64,000 nucleotides of DNA from NCBI GenBank assembly GCA_034387635.1, contig JAOANU010000002.1:1798001-1862000 (forward strand), in the 5' to 3' direction. A program made the position numbers and the translations under genes. Below the pieces are notes generated by a model. It was not told where the DNA came from. It saw only the letters and a program-made list of their open reading frames with translations, and did not search any database. This document shows positions 31,231 through 44,563 of this stretch, one piece after another; the stretch's first letter is position 1, and every line of letters starts with the position of its first letter. The DNA comes from Rhodosporidiobolus odoratus. Lineage: Eukaryota > Basidiomycota > Microbotryomycetes > Sporidiobolales > Sporidiobolaceae.

Positions 31231-31475
31231 AAGTGTGGAGCAGGTCGCGACGAAAGCATCAAGCATGATGACGGCGGCAGTGACAGAGGACATGCGCGGG
31301 GTGCGGGGGCAGTCTAGTGTGTTGTAGCAAAGTGTGATTGATGCTGTATCCAGTCTGGAACCAATACAATTGAGCTGAAGCGAGGAGGCAGCAACGTGAG
31401 CCGGTCTCGTCATCATCTCCATCTCTCTTGCTGCTTCTCCTTTGTCCGTGCAGCATACATTGTCACAGCTTCACA
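31231..31475 (+). promoter_or_regulatory. Array promoter, copy 3
   Basis: Matches the copy 1 promoter (GATGACGGCGGCAGTGACAGAGG, GAACCAATAC) rather than that of copies 2 and 4-10. This marks a second promoter class in the array. Confidence 0.45.
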
Positions 31476-33075
31476 ATGGGTATCACAGGCAAGAGAGACC
31501 CACGGTCTAAGGTGTGAGTTTCCTTCTACTGCTCTGGCTGACGGAACAGCTCGCTGACCCCAACTCGCTCAGACTGTGTCAGCTCCGGCCCTCCCTCTGA
31601 GACTGTTGCCCACCCTGCTATCCTGGCGGGTGCTGTGTGTCCCCTCACCTGTGTGTTCGTTCATCCTAGCTGACAACTCCTCTTTCCAGAATTCACTCTA
31701 CACCATCCTCATTGTCAGTAACAAGATGAAGAAGGTTTTGGCCGCTAGCGGCTATGATGTGTAAGGGATCGAGGGAGTAGCGCTCAAGGCTGTCAGTACA
31801 TTGTCCCACTACCTGTTCATTCTAGCTGACAACTCCTCTTTCCAGAACTCCCTCTACACCATACTCATTGTTGGCAACAAGATGAAGAAGGTTTTGGCCG
31901 CTAGCTGCTATGAGTACTATACCATTGAGGGAGTAGCGCTCAAGGCTGTCGGTATGTTGTCCCCTTTTCTATCTTTCCGGATTTTGACCTACACTGAGGG
32001 ACATCTGCTTTGCACAGAGAACGGTGATGTGGTTATCATTCCCGCTGAAGAGTCTGGAGCAACGGCGAGAACAATGAAGGGGGCGAGGAAGGCTTCAGCA
32101 GGATGGACTACGAAGCAGATGATCCGCGAGTGGAGGTATTTTGAGAGTGCGCATTTCTTCCTCCACTTTCTATCCCCTCCCACCCTGCTGACAACACATT
32201 CATTTCTGGTGCTGTATGCAGAATTCGACTTCAATGCCGCAGTCCGCGGTCTTGTCGGCGACACCATCAAGTGCATGTCGGGCTTCAAGGAACTCCCCGA
32301 TGAGGTACAGAAGCAACTTCTCTTCGAGGAAACGGCGAGAACGATGAAGGGGGCGAGGAAGGCTTCAGCAGGATGGACTACGAAGCAGATGATCCGCGAG
32401 TGGAGGTATTTTGAGAGTGCGCATTTCTTCCTCCGCTTTCTATCCCCTCCCACCCTGCTGACAACACATTCATTTCTGGTGCTGTATGCAGAATTCGACT
32501 TCAATGCCGCAGTCCGCGGTCTTGTCGGCGACACCATCAAGTGCATGTCGGGCTTCAAGGAACTCCCCGATGAGGTACAGAAGCAACTTCTCTTCGAGGA
32601 GAGCTACGTGCGCAAACACGGTCAGCCCCCTCCCCTCTCCCTCTTGGCCTTGCAGTGTGCTTTTTGCATACTGATCCAGCTGACTATTCCTTGACTTGTC
32701 GCGCACAGGCAAAATGGTTTCCGACAATGCCATCGATCACGGCGGTAAGGGTAAGAAGAAAGCGGCTGTGCTGCCGGAGGCTACGGAGGATGAAACGATG
32801 TGGATAAATGACGGGAAAGAAGCTCTTGACATTGTGGAAGATCCGTCGGTGCGTCAGAGACTGTCCCCCTTTTTTTTTGTCAAGGTCAAGGTAACTGACT
32901 GTTTGTGATGCCTGTGTATTTGCAGTTCACTAGGGCGATGTTCGGCTCCGATAATTACGACCCAAAGGCCTATGGCTTCAAACCTGCGCCAAGAGTCCTG
33001 AGCGACTGCTCGTTCCTGCCGCTTTCCCCGCCGTTCCCCGCGCCCTTGCATTGCCCGCTCACACATACGAGCTGA
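31476..33075 (+). pseudogene. Array gene copy 3: chimeric, with repeated exons
   Basis: The 5' part resembles copy 10: exon 3 ends in GYDV then TAA (near 31762), and the exon 2 acceptor is changed from AACAG to GACTG. A second exon 3 of the other type starts at about 31846, so exon 3 is present twice. A 270-base block covering part of exon 4, its intron and most of exon 5 is then duplicated (starts at 32061 and 32331). The remaining exons to TGA 33073-33075 are normal. It looks like the product of two unequal exchanges. Normal splicing cannot give the array protein. Confidence 0.7.
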
Positions 33076-34005
33076 CAGGACCGTCGTCTCCTGTCAGAGT
33101 AGCGGGTAGGGCTTGTAAGGGGGGAAAGGAACAAACCCCATCTTGCACCCTTCCTCACACCTCCATGCATAACGCGGTATACAGCGGCTAAGGTCCGGGA
33201 GTAACTGTACGACGAGGTGATAATCAGTATAGGGTTGGCCAAGACGAGGGATGCAAGACTCACCGTCTGAGAAGCGCACGTGAAAACCCATCTGCAGCAA
33301 GGCCGAAGGGAAATGTCAGGGCTGAACGCGGCAATTAGTCAGGGAGCCAAACTCACGGTACAAAGAATAAGGAAGAGAGACGGCTGTGAACAACGACGAA
33401 ACAAACTCAGCAAGCATAAGCAGGAAAAGCTTGCAAAGCTGCGTACCTTGTGTGAAGATCAGCGAAGGAAAGGTGGAACCTGCAAAGAGTGTCTATGATG
33501 CCAGCTTGTATGCGCCAGGAGACTCAGATTGCTATACGTAATGTGTAAGCAGCCTGCTGTGAAAAGGCTACCGGTCAGCAAAGCAGGATTGAGAGTAAGC
33601 GGCAAAGAATATAAGGCGTACATGCTATCATCTCACGGGTCGGTGTCGCTGCTCTAAGTTCTGGCTCTGCTCCCTTCACAACATTTTGCTGTGACGTGTC
33701 TGACCGCGGGGGAAGAGGGAGAAGAAGCGAACGCACCTTCCTGTTGTGGCTTGCTTTTACGCAGTTGAGCACGTGTGGAGCGTGTTAGTTCTGCCTCGCT
33801 ATGAATGCCCACAAGTCAAGAGCTGTTTGATGTCTTGAGGAGAAGAGCGTGGCAACAAAAGCATCGAACATGATGACGGCGGCAGCTGACCAATATGATT
33901 TGCGCCGAAGCGAGGAGGCAGCAACGTGAGCCGGTCTTGTCATCATCTCCATCTCTCTTGCTGCTTCTCCTCTGTCTGTGCAGCATACATTTATACAGCT
34001 CCACG

Positions 34006-35449
34006 ATGGGTATCACAGGCAAGAGAGACCCATGGTCTAAGGCGTGAGTTTCCTTCTACTGCTCGCGCTGACGGAACAGCTCACTAACCCCAACTCGCTC
34101 AAACAGTGTCAGCTCCCGCCCTCCCTCTGAGACTGTTGCCCACCCTGCTATCCTGGCGGGTGCTGTATGTCCCCTCACCTGTGTGTTTGTTCATTCTAGC
34201 TGACAACTCCTCTTTCCAGAACTCCCTCTACACCATACTCATTGTTGGCAACAAGATGAAGAAGGTTTTGGCCGCTAGCTGCTATGAGTACTATACCATT
34301 GAGGGAGTAGCGCTCAAGGCTGTCGGTATGTTGTCCCCTTTTCTGTCTTTCCGGATTTTGACCTACACTGAGGGACATCTGCTTTGCACAGAGAACGGTG
34401 ATGTGGTTATCATTCCCGCTGAAGAGTCTGGAGCAACGGCGAGAACAATGAAGGGGGCGAGGAAGGCTTCAGCAGGATGGACTACGAAGCAGATGATCCG
34501 CGAGTGGAGGTATTTTGAGAGTGCGCATTTCTTCCTCCACTTTCTATCCCCTCCCACCCTGCTGACAACACATTCATTTCTGGTGCTGTATGCAGAATTC
34601 GACTTCAATGCCGCAGTCCGCGGTCTTGTCGGCGACACCATCAAGTGCATGTCGGGCTTCAAGGAACTCCCCGATGAGGTACAGAAGCAACTTCTCTTCG
34701 AGGAAACGGCGAGAACGATGAAGGGGGCGAGGAAGGCTTCAGCAGGATGGACTACGAAGCAGATGATCCGCGAGTGGAGGTATTTTGAGAGTGCGCATTT
34801 CTTCCTCCACTTTCTATCCCCTCCCACCCTGCTGACAACACATTCATTTCTGGTGCTGTATGCAGAATTCGACTTCAATGCCGCAGTCCGCGGTCTTGTC
34901 GGCGACACCATCAAGTGCATGTCGGGCTTCAAGGAACTCCCCGATGAGGTACAGAAGCAACTTCTCTTCGAGGAGAGCTATGTGCGCAAACACGGTCAGC
35001 CCCCTCCCCTCTCCCTCTTGGCCTTGCAGTGTGCTTTTTGCATACTGATCCAGCTGACTATTCCTTGACTTGTCGCGCACAGGCAAAATGGTTTCCGACA
35101 ATGCCATCGATCACGGCGGTAAGGGTAAGAAGAAAGCGGCTGTGCTGCCGGAGGCTACGGAGGATGAAACGATGTGGATAAATGACGGGAAAGAAGCTCT
35201 TGACATTGTGGAAGATCCGTCGGTGCGTCAGAGACTGTCCCCCGTTTTTTTTGTCAAGGTCAAGGTAAGTGACTGTTTGTGATGCCTGTGTATTTGCAGT
35301 TCACTAGGGCGATGTTCGGCTCCGATAATTACGACCCAAAGGCCTATGGCTTCAAACCTGCGCCAAGAGTCCTGAGCGACTGCTCGTTCCCGCTGCTTTC
35401 CCCGCCGTTCCCCGCGCCCTTGCATTGCCCGCTCACACATACGAGCTGA
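34006..35449 (+). CDS. Array gene copy 4: enlarged, frame kept
   Basis: All exons have working splice sites. It carries the same 270-base internal duplication as copy 3 (starts at 34435 and 34705); since 195 of those bases are exonic, the frame is preserved and about 314 residues are predicted, with the segment TARTMKGARKASAGWTTKQ present twice. The Ser in GARKAS replaces the Ala of other copies. Stop TGA at 35447-35449. Confidence 0.6.
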
Positions 35450-36029
35450 CAGGACCGTCGTCTCCTGTCAGAGTAGCGGGTAGGGCTTGTAAGGGGGGAA
35501 AGGAACAAACCCCATCTCGCACCCTTCCTCACACCTCCATGCATAACGCGGTATACAGCGGCTAAGGTCCGGGAGTAACTGTACGACGAGGTGATAATCA
35601 GTATAGGGTTGGCCAAGACGAGGGATGCAAGACTCACCGTCTGAGAAGCACACGTGAAAACCCATCTGCAGCAAGGCCGAAGGGAAATGTCAGGGCTGAA
35701 CGCGGCAATTAGTCAGGGAGCCAAACTCACGTTTTACAAAGAATAAGGAAGAGAGACAGCTGTGACCAACGACAAAACAAACTCAGCAAGCATAAGCAGG
35801 AAAAGCTTGCAAAGCTGCGTACCTTGTGTGAAGATCAGCGAAGGAAGGGTGGAACCTGCAAAGAGTGTCTATGATGCCAGCTTGTATGCGCCAGGAGACT
35901 CAGATTGCTATATGTAATGTGTAAGCAGCCTGCTGTGAAAAGGCTACCGGTCAGCAAAGCAGGATTGAGAGTAAGCGGCAAAGAATATAAGGCGTACATG
36001 CTATCATCTCACGGGCCGGTGTCGCTGCT

Positions 36030-36222
36030 GGAGTCATGGACAAAAGAGTGAGTCAGCCTCTGTCCCGTAGAGACATCTTGGCAAGGTGTTGTGTTGAAAG
36101 CATAGCAAGAGGTTTGTTTGTGTGGAACAAAAGAGATGTAAAGACAGCACTGTGCCAGGCGGGGCGGCTTGCATTGCTGTGTGGGCTTGACCACAGCCTT
36201 GCATCCCTTCCCGCCAGCCTGG
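36030..36222. repeat. 193-bp spacer block present in only some units
   Basis: Between GTCGCTGCT and CTAAGTTCTGG this spacer has 193 bases that are also present near 38327, 40597, 42871 and 45142. They are absent from the spacers after copies 1 (about 24740), 3 (about 33655) and 9 (about 47440). No terminal repeats or clear target duplication, so an ancestral deletion in some units is as likely as an insertion. Confidence 0.8.
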
Positions 36223-36574
36223 CTAAGTTCTGGCTCTGCTCCCTTCACAACATTTTGCTGTGACGTGACTGACCGCGGGGGAAGAGGGAGAAGAAGCGAA
36301 CGCACCTTCCTGTTGTGGCTTGCTTTTACGCAGTTGAGCACGTGTGGAGCATGTTAGTTCTGCCTCGCTATGAATGCCCACAAGTCAAGAGCTGTTTGAT
36401 GTTTTGAGGAGAAGAGCGTGGCGACAAAAGCATCGAACATGATGACGGCGGCAGCTGACCAACATGATTCGCGCCGAAGCGAGGAGGCAGCAACGTGAGC
36501 CGGTCTTGTCATCATCTCCATCTCTCTTGCTGCTTCTCCTCTGTCTGTGCAGCATACATTTATACAGCTCCACG

Positions 36575-37748
36575 ATGGGTATCACAGGCAAGAGAGACCC
36601 ACGGTCTAAGGCGTGAGTTTCCTTCTACTGCTCTCGCTGACGGAACAGCTCACTAACCCCAACTCGCTCAAACAGTGTCAGCTCCCGCCCTCCCTCTGAG
36701 ACTGTTGCCCACCCTGCTATCCTGGCGGGTGCTGTATGTCCCCTCACCTGTGTGTTTGTTCATTCTAGCTGACAACTCCTCTTTCCAGAACTCCCTCTAC
36801 ACCATACTCATTGTTGGCAACAAGATGAAGAAGGTTTTGGCCGCTAGCTGCTATGAGTACTATACCATTGAGGGAGTAGCGCTCAAGGCTGTCGGTATGT
36901 TGTCCCCTTTTCTATCTTTCCGGATTTTGACCTACACTGAGGGACATCTGCTCTGCACAGAGAACGGTGATGTGGTTATCGTTCGCGCTGAAGAGTCTCA
37001 AGCAACGGCGAGAACGATGAAGGGGGCAAGGAAGGCTGCAGCAGGATGGACTACGAAGCAGATGATCCGCGAGTGGAGGTATTTTGAGAGTGCGCATTTC
37101 TTCCTCCACTTTCTATCCCCTCCCACCCTGCTGACAACACATTCATTTCTGGTGCTGTATGCAGAATTCGACTTCAATGCCGCAGTCCGCGGTCTTGTCG
37201 GCGACACCATCAAGTGCATGTCGGGCTTCAAGGAACTCCCCAATGAGGTACAGAAGCAACTTCTCTTCGAGGAGAGCTATGTGCGCAAACACGGTCAGCC
37301 CCCTCCCCTCTCCCTCTTGGCCTTGCAGTGTGCTTTTTGCATACTGATCCAGCTGACTATTCCTTGACTTGTCGCGCACAGGCAAAATGGTTTCCGACAA
37401 TGCCATTGATCACGGCGGTAAGGGTAAGAAGAAAGCGGCTGTGCTGCCGGAGGCTACGGAGGATGAAATGATGTGAATAAATGACGGGAAAGAAGCTCTT
37501 GACATTGTGGAAGATCCGTCGGTGCGTCAGAGACTGTCCCCCTTTTTTTTTGTCAAGGTCAAGGTAACAGACTGTTTGTGATGCCTGTGTATTTGCAGTT
37601 CACTAGGGCGATGTTCGGCTCCGATAATTACGACCCAAAGGCCTATGGCTTCAAACCTGCGCCAAGAGTCCTGAGCGACTGCTCGTTCCCGCTGCTTTCC
37701 CCGCCGTTCCCCGCGCCCTTGCATTGCCCGCTCACACATACGAGCTGA
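36575..37748 (+). pseudogene. Array gene copy 5: nonsense codon in exon 6
   Basis: Otherwise complete, but TGG is TGA at 37474-37476, cutting off the last third. It shares this change with copy 6, so the mutation spread by unit duplication. Confidence 0.75.
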
Positions 37749-38871
37749 CAGGACCGTCGTCTCCTGTCAGAGTAGCGGGTAGGGCTTGTAAGGGGGGAAA
37801 GGAACAAACCCCATCTCGCACCCTTCCTCACACCTCCATGCATAACGCGGTATACAGCGGCTAAGGTCCGGGAGTAACTGTACGACGAGGTGATAATCAG
37901 TATAGGGTTGGCCAAGACGAGGGATGCAAGACTCACCGTCTGAGAAGCACACGTGAAAACCCATCTGCAGCAAGGCCGAAGGGAAATGTCAGGGCTGAAC
38001 GCGGCAATTAGTCAGGGAGCCAAACTCACGGTACAAAGAATAAGGAAGAGAGACAGCTGTGACCAACGACAAAACAAACTCAGCAAGCATAAGCAGGAAA
38101 AGCTTGCAAAGCTGCGTACCTTGTGTGAAGATCAGCGAAGGAAGGGTGGAACCTGCAAAGAGTGTCTATGATGCCAGCTTGTATGCGCCAGGAGACTCAG
38201 ATTGCTATATGTAATGTGTAAGCAGCCTGCTGTGAAAAGGCTACCGGTCAGCAAAGCAGGATTGAGAGTAAGCGGCAAAGAATATAAGGCGTACATGCTA
38301 TCATCTCACGGGCCGGTGTCGCTGCTGGAGTCATGGACAAAAGAGTGAGTCAGCCTCTGTCCCGTAGAGACATCTTGGCAAGGTGTTGTGTTGAAAGCAT
38401 AGCAAGAGGTTTGTTTGTGTGGAACGAAAGAGATGTAAAGACAGCACTGTGCCAGGCGGGGCGGCTTGCATTGCTGTGTGGGCTTGACCACAGCCTTGCA
38501 TCCCTTCCCGCCAGCCTGGCTAAGTTCTGGCTCTGCTCCCTTCACAACATTTTGCTGTGACGTGTCTGACCGCGGGGGAAGAGGGAGAAGAAGCGAACGC
38601 ACCTTCCTGTTGTGGCTTGCTTTTACGCAGTTGAGCACGTGTGGAGCGTGTTAGTTCTGCCTCGCTATGAATGCCCACAAGTCAAGAGCTGTTTGATGTT
38701 TTGAGGAGAAGAGCGTGGCGACAAAAGCATCGAACATGATGACGGCGGCAGCTGACCAACATGATTCGCGCTGAAGCAAGGAGGCAGCAACGTGAGCCGG
38801 TCTTGTCATCATCTCCATCTCTCTTGCTGCTTCTCCTCTGTCTGTGCAGCATACATTTATACAGCTCCACG

Positions 38872-40018
38872 ATGGGTATCACAGGCAAGAGAGACCCACG
38901 GTCTAAGGCGTGAGTTTCCTTCTACTGCTCTCGCTGACGGAACAGCTCACTAACCCCAACTCGCTCAAACAGTGTCAGCTCCCGCCCTCCCTCTGAGACT
39001 GTTGCCCACCCTGCTATCCTGGCGGGTGCTGTATGTCCCCTCACCTGTGTGTTTGTTCATTCTAGCTGACAACTCCTCTTTCCAGAACTCCCTCTACACC
39101 ATACTCATTGTTGGCAACAAGATGAAGAAGGTTTTGGCCGCTAGCTGCTATGAGTACTATACCATTGAGGGAGTAGCGCTCAAGGCTGTCGGTATGTTGT
39201 CCCCTTTTCTAGGGACATCTGCTCTGCACAGAGACGGTGATGTGGTTATCGTTCGCGCTGAAGAGTCTCAAGCAACGGCGAGAACGATGAAGGGGGCAAG
39301 GAAGGCTGCAGCAGGATGGACTACGAAGCAGATGATCCGCGAGTGGAGGTATTTTGAGAGTGCGCATTTCTTCCTCCACTTTCTATCCCCTCCCACCCTG
39401 CTGACAACACATTCATTTCTGGTGCTGTATGCAGAATTCGACTTCAATGCCGCAGTCCGCGGTCTTGTCGGCGACACCATCAAGTGCATGTCGGGCTTCA
39501 AGGAACTCCCCAATGAGGTACAGAAGCAACTTCTCTTCGAGGAGAGCTATGTGCGCAAACACGGTCAGCCCCCTCCCCTCTCCCTCTTGGCCTTGCAGTG
39601 TGCTTTTTGCATACTGATCCAGCTGACTATTCCTTGACTTGTCGCGCACAGGCAAAATGGTTTCCGACAATGCCATTGATCACGGCGGTAAGGGTAAGAA
39701 GAAAGCGGCTGTGCTGCCGGAGGCTACGGAGGATGAAATGATGTGAATAAATGACGGGAAAGAAGCTCTTGACATTGTGGAAGATCCGTCGGTGCGTCAG
39801 AGACTGTCCCCCTTTTTTTTTGTCAAGGTCAAGGTAACAGACTGTTTGTGATGCCTGTGTATTTGCAGTTCACTAGGGCGATGTTCGGCTCCGATAATTA
39901 CGACCCAAAGGCCTATGGCTTCAAACCTGCGCCAAGAGTCCTGAGCGACTGCTCGTTCCCGCTGCTTTCCCCGCCGTTCCCCGCGCCCTTGCATTGCCCG
40001 CTCACACATACGAGCTGA
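38872..40018 (+). pseudogene. Array gene copy 6: frameshift and nonsense codon
   Basis: One A is missing from GAGAACGG at about 39231-39237 (frameshift at the start of exon 4), and TGA at 39744-39746 is shared with copy 5. Intron 3 is shortened to 40 bases, as in copies 7 and 8. Confidence 0.75.
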
Positions 40019-41140
40019 CAGGACCGTCGTCTCCTGTCAGAGTAGCGGGTAGGGCTTGTAAGGGGGGAAAGGAACAAACCCCATCTCGCACCCTTCCTCA
40101 CACCTCCATGCATAACGCGGTATACAGCGGCTAAGGTCCGGGAGTAACTGTACGACGAGGTGATAATCAGTATAGGGTTGGCCAAGACGAGGGATGCAAG
40201 ACTCACCGTCTGAGAAGCACACGTGAAAACCCATCTGCAGCAAGGCCGAAGGGAAATGTCAGGGCTGAACGCGGCAATTAGTCAGGGAGCCAAACTCACG
40301 GTACAAAGAATAAGGAAGAGAGACAGCTGTGACCAACGACAAAACAAACTCAGCAAGCATAAGCAGGAAAAGCTTGCAAAGCTGCGTACCTTGTGTGAAG
40401 ATCAGCGAAGGAAGGGTGGAACCTGCAAAGAGTGTCTATGATGCCAGCTTGTATGCGCCAGGAGACTCAGATTGCTATATGTAATGTGTAAGCAGCCTGC
40501 TGTGAAAAGGCTACCGGTCAGCAAAGCAGGATTGAGAGTAAGCGGCAAAGAATATAAGGCGTACATGCTATCATCTCACGGGCCGGTGTCGCTGCTGGAG
40601 TCATGGACAAAAGAGTGAGTCAGCCTCTGTCCCGTAGAGACATCTTGGCAAGGTGTTGTGTTGAAAGCATAGCAAGAGGTTTGTTTGTGTGGAACGAAAG
40701 AGATGTAAAGACAGCACTGTGCCAGGCGGGGCGGCTGCATTGCTGTGTGGGCTTGACCACAGCCTTGCATCCCTTCCCGCCAGCCTGGCTAAGTTCTGGC
40801 TCTGCTCCCTTCACAACATTTTGCTGTGACGTGTCTGACCGCGGGGGAAGAGGGAGAAGAAGCGAACGCACCTTCCTGTTGTGGCTTGCTTTTACGCAGT
40901 TGAGCACGTGTGGAGCGTGTTAGTTCTGCCTCGCTATGAATGCCCACAAGTCAAGAGCTGTTTGATGTTTTGAGGAGAAGAGCGTGGCGACAAAAGCATC
41001 GAACATGATGACGGCGGCAGCTGACCAACATGATTCGCGCTGAAGCAAGGAGGCAGCAACGTGAGCCGGTCTTGTCATCATCTCCATCTCTCTTGCTGCT
41101 TCTCCTCTGTCTGTGCAGCATACATTTATACAGCTCCACG

Positions 41141-42292
41141 ATGGGTATCACAGGCAAGAGAGACCCACGGTCTAAGGCGTGAGTTTCCTTCTACTGCTCT
41201 CGCTGACGGAACAGCTCACTAACCCCAACTCGCTCAAACAGTGTCAGCTCCCGCCCTCCCTCTGAGACTGTTGCCCACCCTGCTATCCTGGCGGGTGCTG
41301 TATGTCCCCTCACCTGTGTGTTTGTTCATTCTAGCTGACAACTCCTCTTTCCAGAACTCCCTCTACACCATACTCATTGTTGGCAACAAGATGAAGAAGG
41401 TTTTGGCCGCTAGCTGCTATGAGTACTATACCATTGAGGGAGTAGCGCTCAAGGCTGTCGGTATGTTGTCCCCTTTTCTAGGGACATCTGCTCTGCACAG
41501 AGAACGGTGATGTGGTTATCGTTCGCGCTGAAGAGTCTCAAGCAACGGCGAGAACGATGAAGGGGGCAAGGAAGGCTGCAGCAGGATGGACTACGAAGCA
41601 GATGATCCGCGAGTGGAGGTATTTTGAGAGTGCGCATTTCTTCCTCCACTTTCTATCCCCTCCCACCCTGCTGACAACACATTCATTTCTGGTGCTGTAT
41701 GCAGAATTCGACTTCAATGCCGCAGTCCGCGGTCTTTGTCGGCGACACCATCAAGTGCATGTCGGGCTTCAAGGAACTCCCCAATGAGGTACAGAAGCAA
41801 CTTCTCTTCGAGGAGAGCTATGTGCGCAAACACGGTCAGCCCCCTCCCCTCTCCCTCTTGGCCTTGCAGTGTGCTTTTTGCATACTGATCCAGCTGACTA
41901 TTCCTTGACTTGTCGCGCACAGGCAAAATGGTTTCCGACAATGCCATTGATCACGGCGGTAAGGGTAAGAAGAAAGCGGCTGTGCTGCCGGAGGCTACGG
42001 AGGATGATGAAATGATGTGGATAAATGACGGGAAAGAAGCTCTTGACATTGTGGAAGATCCGTCGGTGCGTCAGAGACTGTCCCCCTTTTTTTTTGTCAA
42101 GGTCAAGGTAACTGACTGTTTGTGATGCCTGTGTATTTGCAGTTCACTAGGGCGATGTTCGGCTCCGATAATTACGACCCAAAGGCCTATGGCTTCAAAC
42201 CTGCGCCAAGAGTCCTGAGCGACTGCTCGTTCCCGCTGCTTTCCCCGCCGTTCCCCGCGCCCTTGCATTGCCCGCTCACACATACGAGCTGA
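41141..42292 (+). pseudogene. Array gene copy 7: frameshift in exon 5
   Basis: An extra T in GGTCTTTGTC (41731-41740) breaks exon 5. An in-frame GAT insertion adds an Asp near 42003. The exon 6 Trp codon is normal. Confidence 0.75.
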
Positions 42293-43415
42293 CAGGACCG
42301 TCGTCTCCTGTCAGAGTAGCGGGTAGGGCTTGTAAGGGGGGAAAGGAACAAACCCCATCTCGCACCCTTCCTCACACCTCCATGCATAACGCGGTATACA
42401 GCGGCTAAGGTCCGGGAGTAACTGTACGACGAGGTGATAATCAGTATAGGGTTGGCCAAGACGAGGGATGCAAGACTCACCGTCTGAGAAGCACACGTGA
42501 AAACCCATCTGCAGCAAGGCCGAAGGGAAATGTCAGGGCTGAACGCGGCAATTAGTCAGGGAGCCAAACTCACGGTACAAAGAATAAGGAAGAGAGACAG
42601 CTGTGACCAACGACAAAACAAACTCAGCAAGCATAAGCAGGAAAAGCTTGCAAAGCTGCGTACCTTGTGTGAAGATCAGCGAAGGAAGGGTGGAACCTGC
42701 AAAGAGTGTCTATGATGCCAGCTTGTATGCGCCAGGAGACTCAGATTGCTATATGTAATGTGTAAGCAGCCTGCTGTGAAAAGGCTACCGGTCAGCAAAG
42801 CAGGATTGAGAGTAAGCGGCAAAGAATATAAGGCGTACATGCTATCATCTCACGGGCCGGTGTCGCTGCTGGAGTCATGGACAAAAGAGTGAGTCAGCCT
42901 CTGTCCCGTAGAGACATCTTGGCAAGGTGTTGTGTTGAAAGCATAGCAAGAGGTTTGTTTGTGTGGAACGAAAGAGATGTAAAGACAGCACTGTGCCAGG
43001 CGGGGCGGCTTGCATTGCTGTGTGGGCTTGACCACAGCCTTGCATCCCTTCCCGCCAGCCTGGCTAAGTTCTGGCTCTGCTCCCTTCACAACATTTTGCT
43101 GTGACGTGTCTGACCGCGGGGGAAGAGGGAGAAGAAGCGAACGCACCTTCCTGTTGTGGCTTGCTTTTACGCAGTTGAGCACGTGTGGAGCGTGTTAGTT
43201 CTGCCTCGCTATGAATGCCCACAAGTCAAGAGCTGTTTGATGTTTTGAGGAGAAGAGCGTGGCGACAAAAGCATCGAACATGATGACGGCGGCAGCTGAC
43301 CAACATGATTCGCGCTGAAGCAAGGAGGCAGCAACGTGAGCCGGTCTTGTCATCATCTCCATCTCTCTTGCTGCTTCTCCTCTGTCTGTGCAGCATACAT
43401 TTATACAGCTCCACG

Positions 43416-44563
43416 ATGGGTATCACAGGCAAGAGAGACCCACGGTCTAAGGCGTGAGTTTCCTTCTACTGCTCTCGCTGACGGAACAGCTCACTAACCC
43501 CAACTCGCTCAAACAGTGTCAGCTCCCGCCCTCCCTCTGAGACTGTTGCCCACCCTGCTATCCTGGCGGGTGCTGTATGTCCCCTCACCTGTGTGTTTGT
43601 TCATTCTAGCTGACAACTCCTCTTTCCAGAACTCCCTCTACACCATACTCATTGTTGGCAACAAGATGAAGAAGGTTTTGGCCGCTAGCTGCTATGAGTA
43701 CTATACCATTGAGGGAGTAGCGCTCAAGGCTGTCGGTATGTTGTCCCCTTTTCTAGGGACATCTGCTCTGCACAGAGAACGGTGATGTGGTTATCGTTCG
43801 CGCTGAAGAGTCTCAAGCAACGGCGAGAACGATGAAGGGGGCAAGGAAGGCTGCAGCAGGATGGACTACGAAGCAGATGATCCGCGAGTGGAGGTATTTT
43901 GAGAGTGCGCATTTCTTCCTCCACTTTCTATCCCCTCCCACCCTGCTGACAACACATTCATTTCTGGTGCTGTATGCAGAATTCGACTTCAATGCCGCAG
44001 TCCGCGGTCTTGTCGGCGACACCATCAAGTGCATGTCGGGCTTCAAGGAACTCCCCAATGAGGTACAGAAGCAACTTCTCTTCGAGGAGAGCTATGTGCG
44101 CAAACACGGTCAGCCCCCTCCCCTCTCCCTCTTGGCCTTGCAGTGTGCTTTTTGCATACTGATCCAGCTGACTATTCCTTGACTTGTCGCGCACAGGCAA
44201 AATGGTTTCCGACAATGCCATTGATCACGGCGGTAAGGGTAAGAAGAAAGCGGCTGTGCTGCCGGAGGCTACGGAGGATGAAATGATGTGGATAAATGAC
44301 GGGAAAGAAGCTCTTGACATTGTGGAAGATCCGTCGGTGCGTCAGAGACTGTCCCCCTTTTTTTTTGTCAAGGTCAAGGTAACTGACTGTTTGTGATGCC
44401 TGTGTATTTGCAGTTCACTAGGGCGATGTTCGGCTCCGATAATTACGACCCAAAGGCCTATGGCTTCAAACCTGCGCCAAGAGTCCTGAGCGACTGCTCG
44501 TTCCCGCTGCTTTCCCCGCCGTTCCCCGCGCCCTTGCATTGCCCGCTCACACATACGAGCTGA
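43416..44563 (+). CDS. Array gene copy 8 (intact)
   Basis: All seven exons and splice sites are intact and predict the 249-residue protein; intron 3 is the 40-base form. I see no stop or frameshift, so this is one of the best candidates for a functional member. The promoter has CCAAC in place of CCAAT. Confidence 0.65.
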
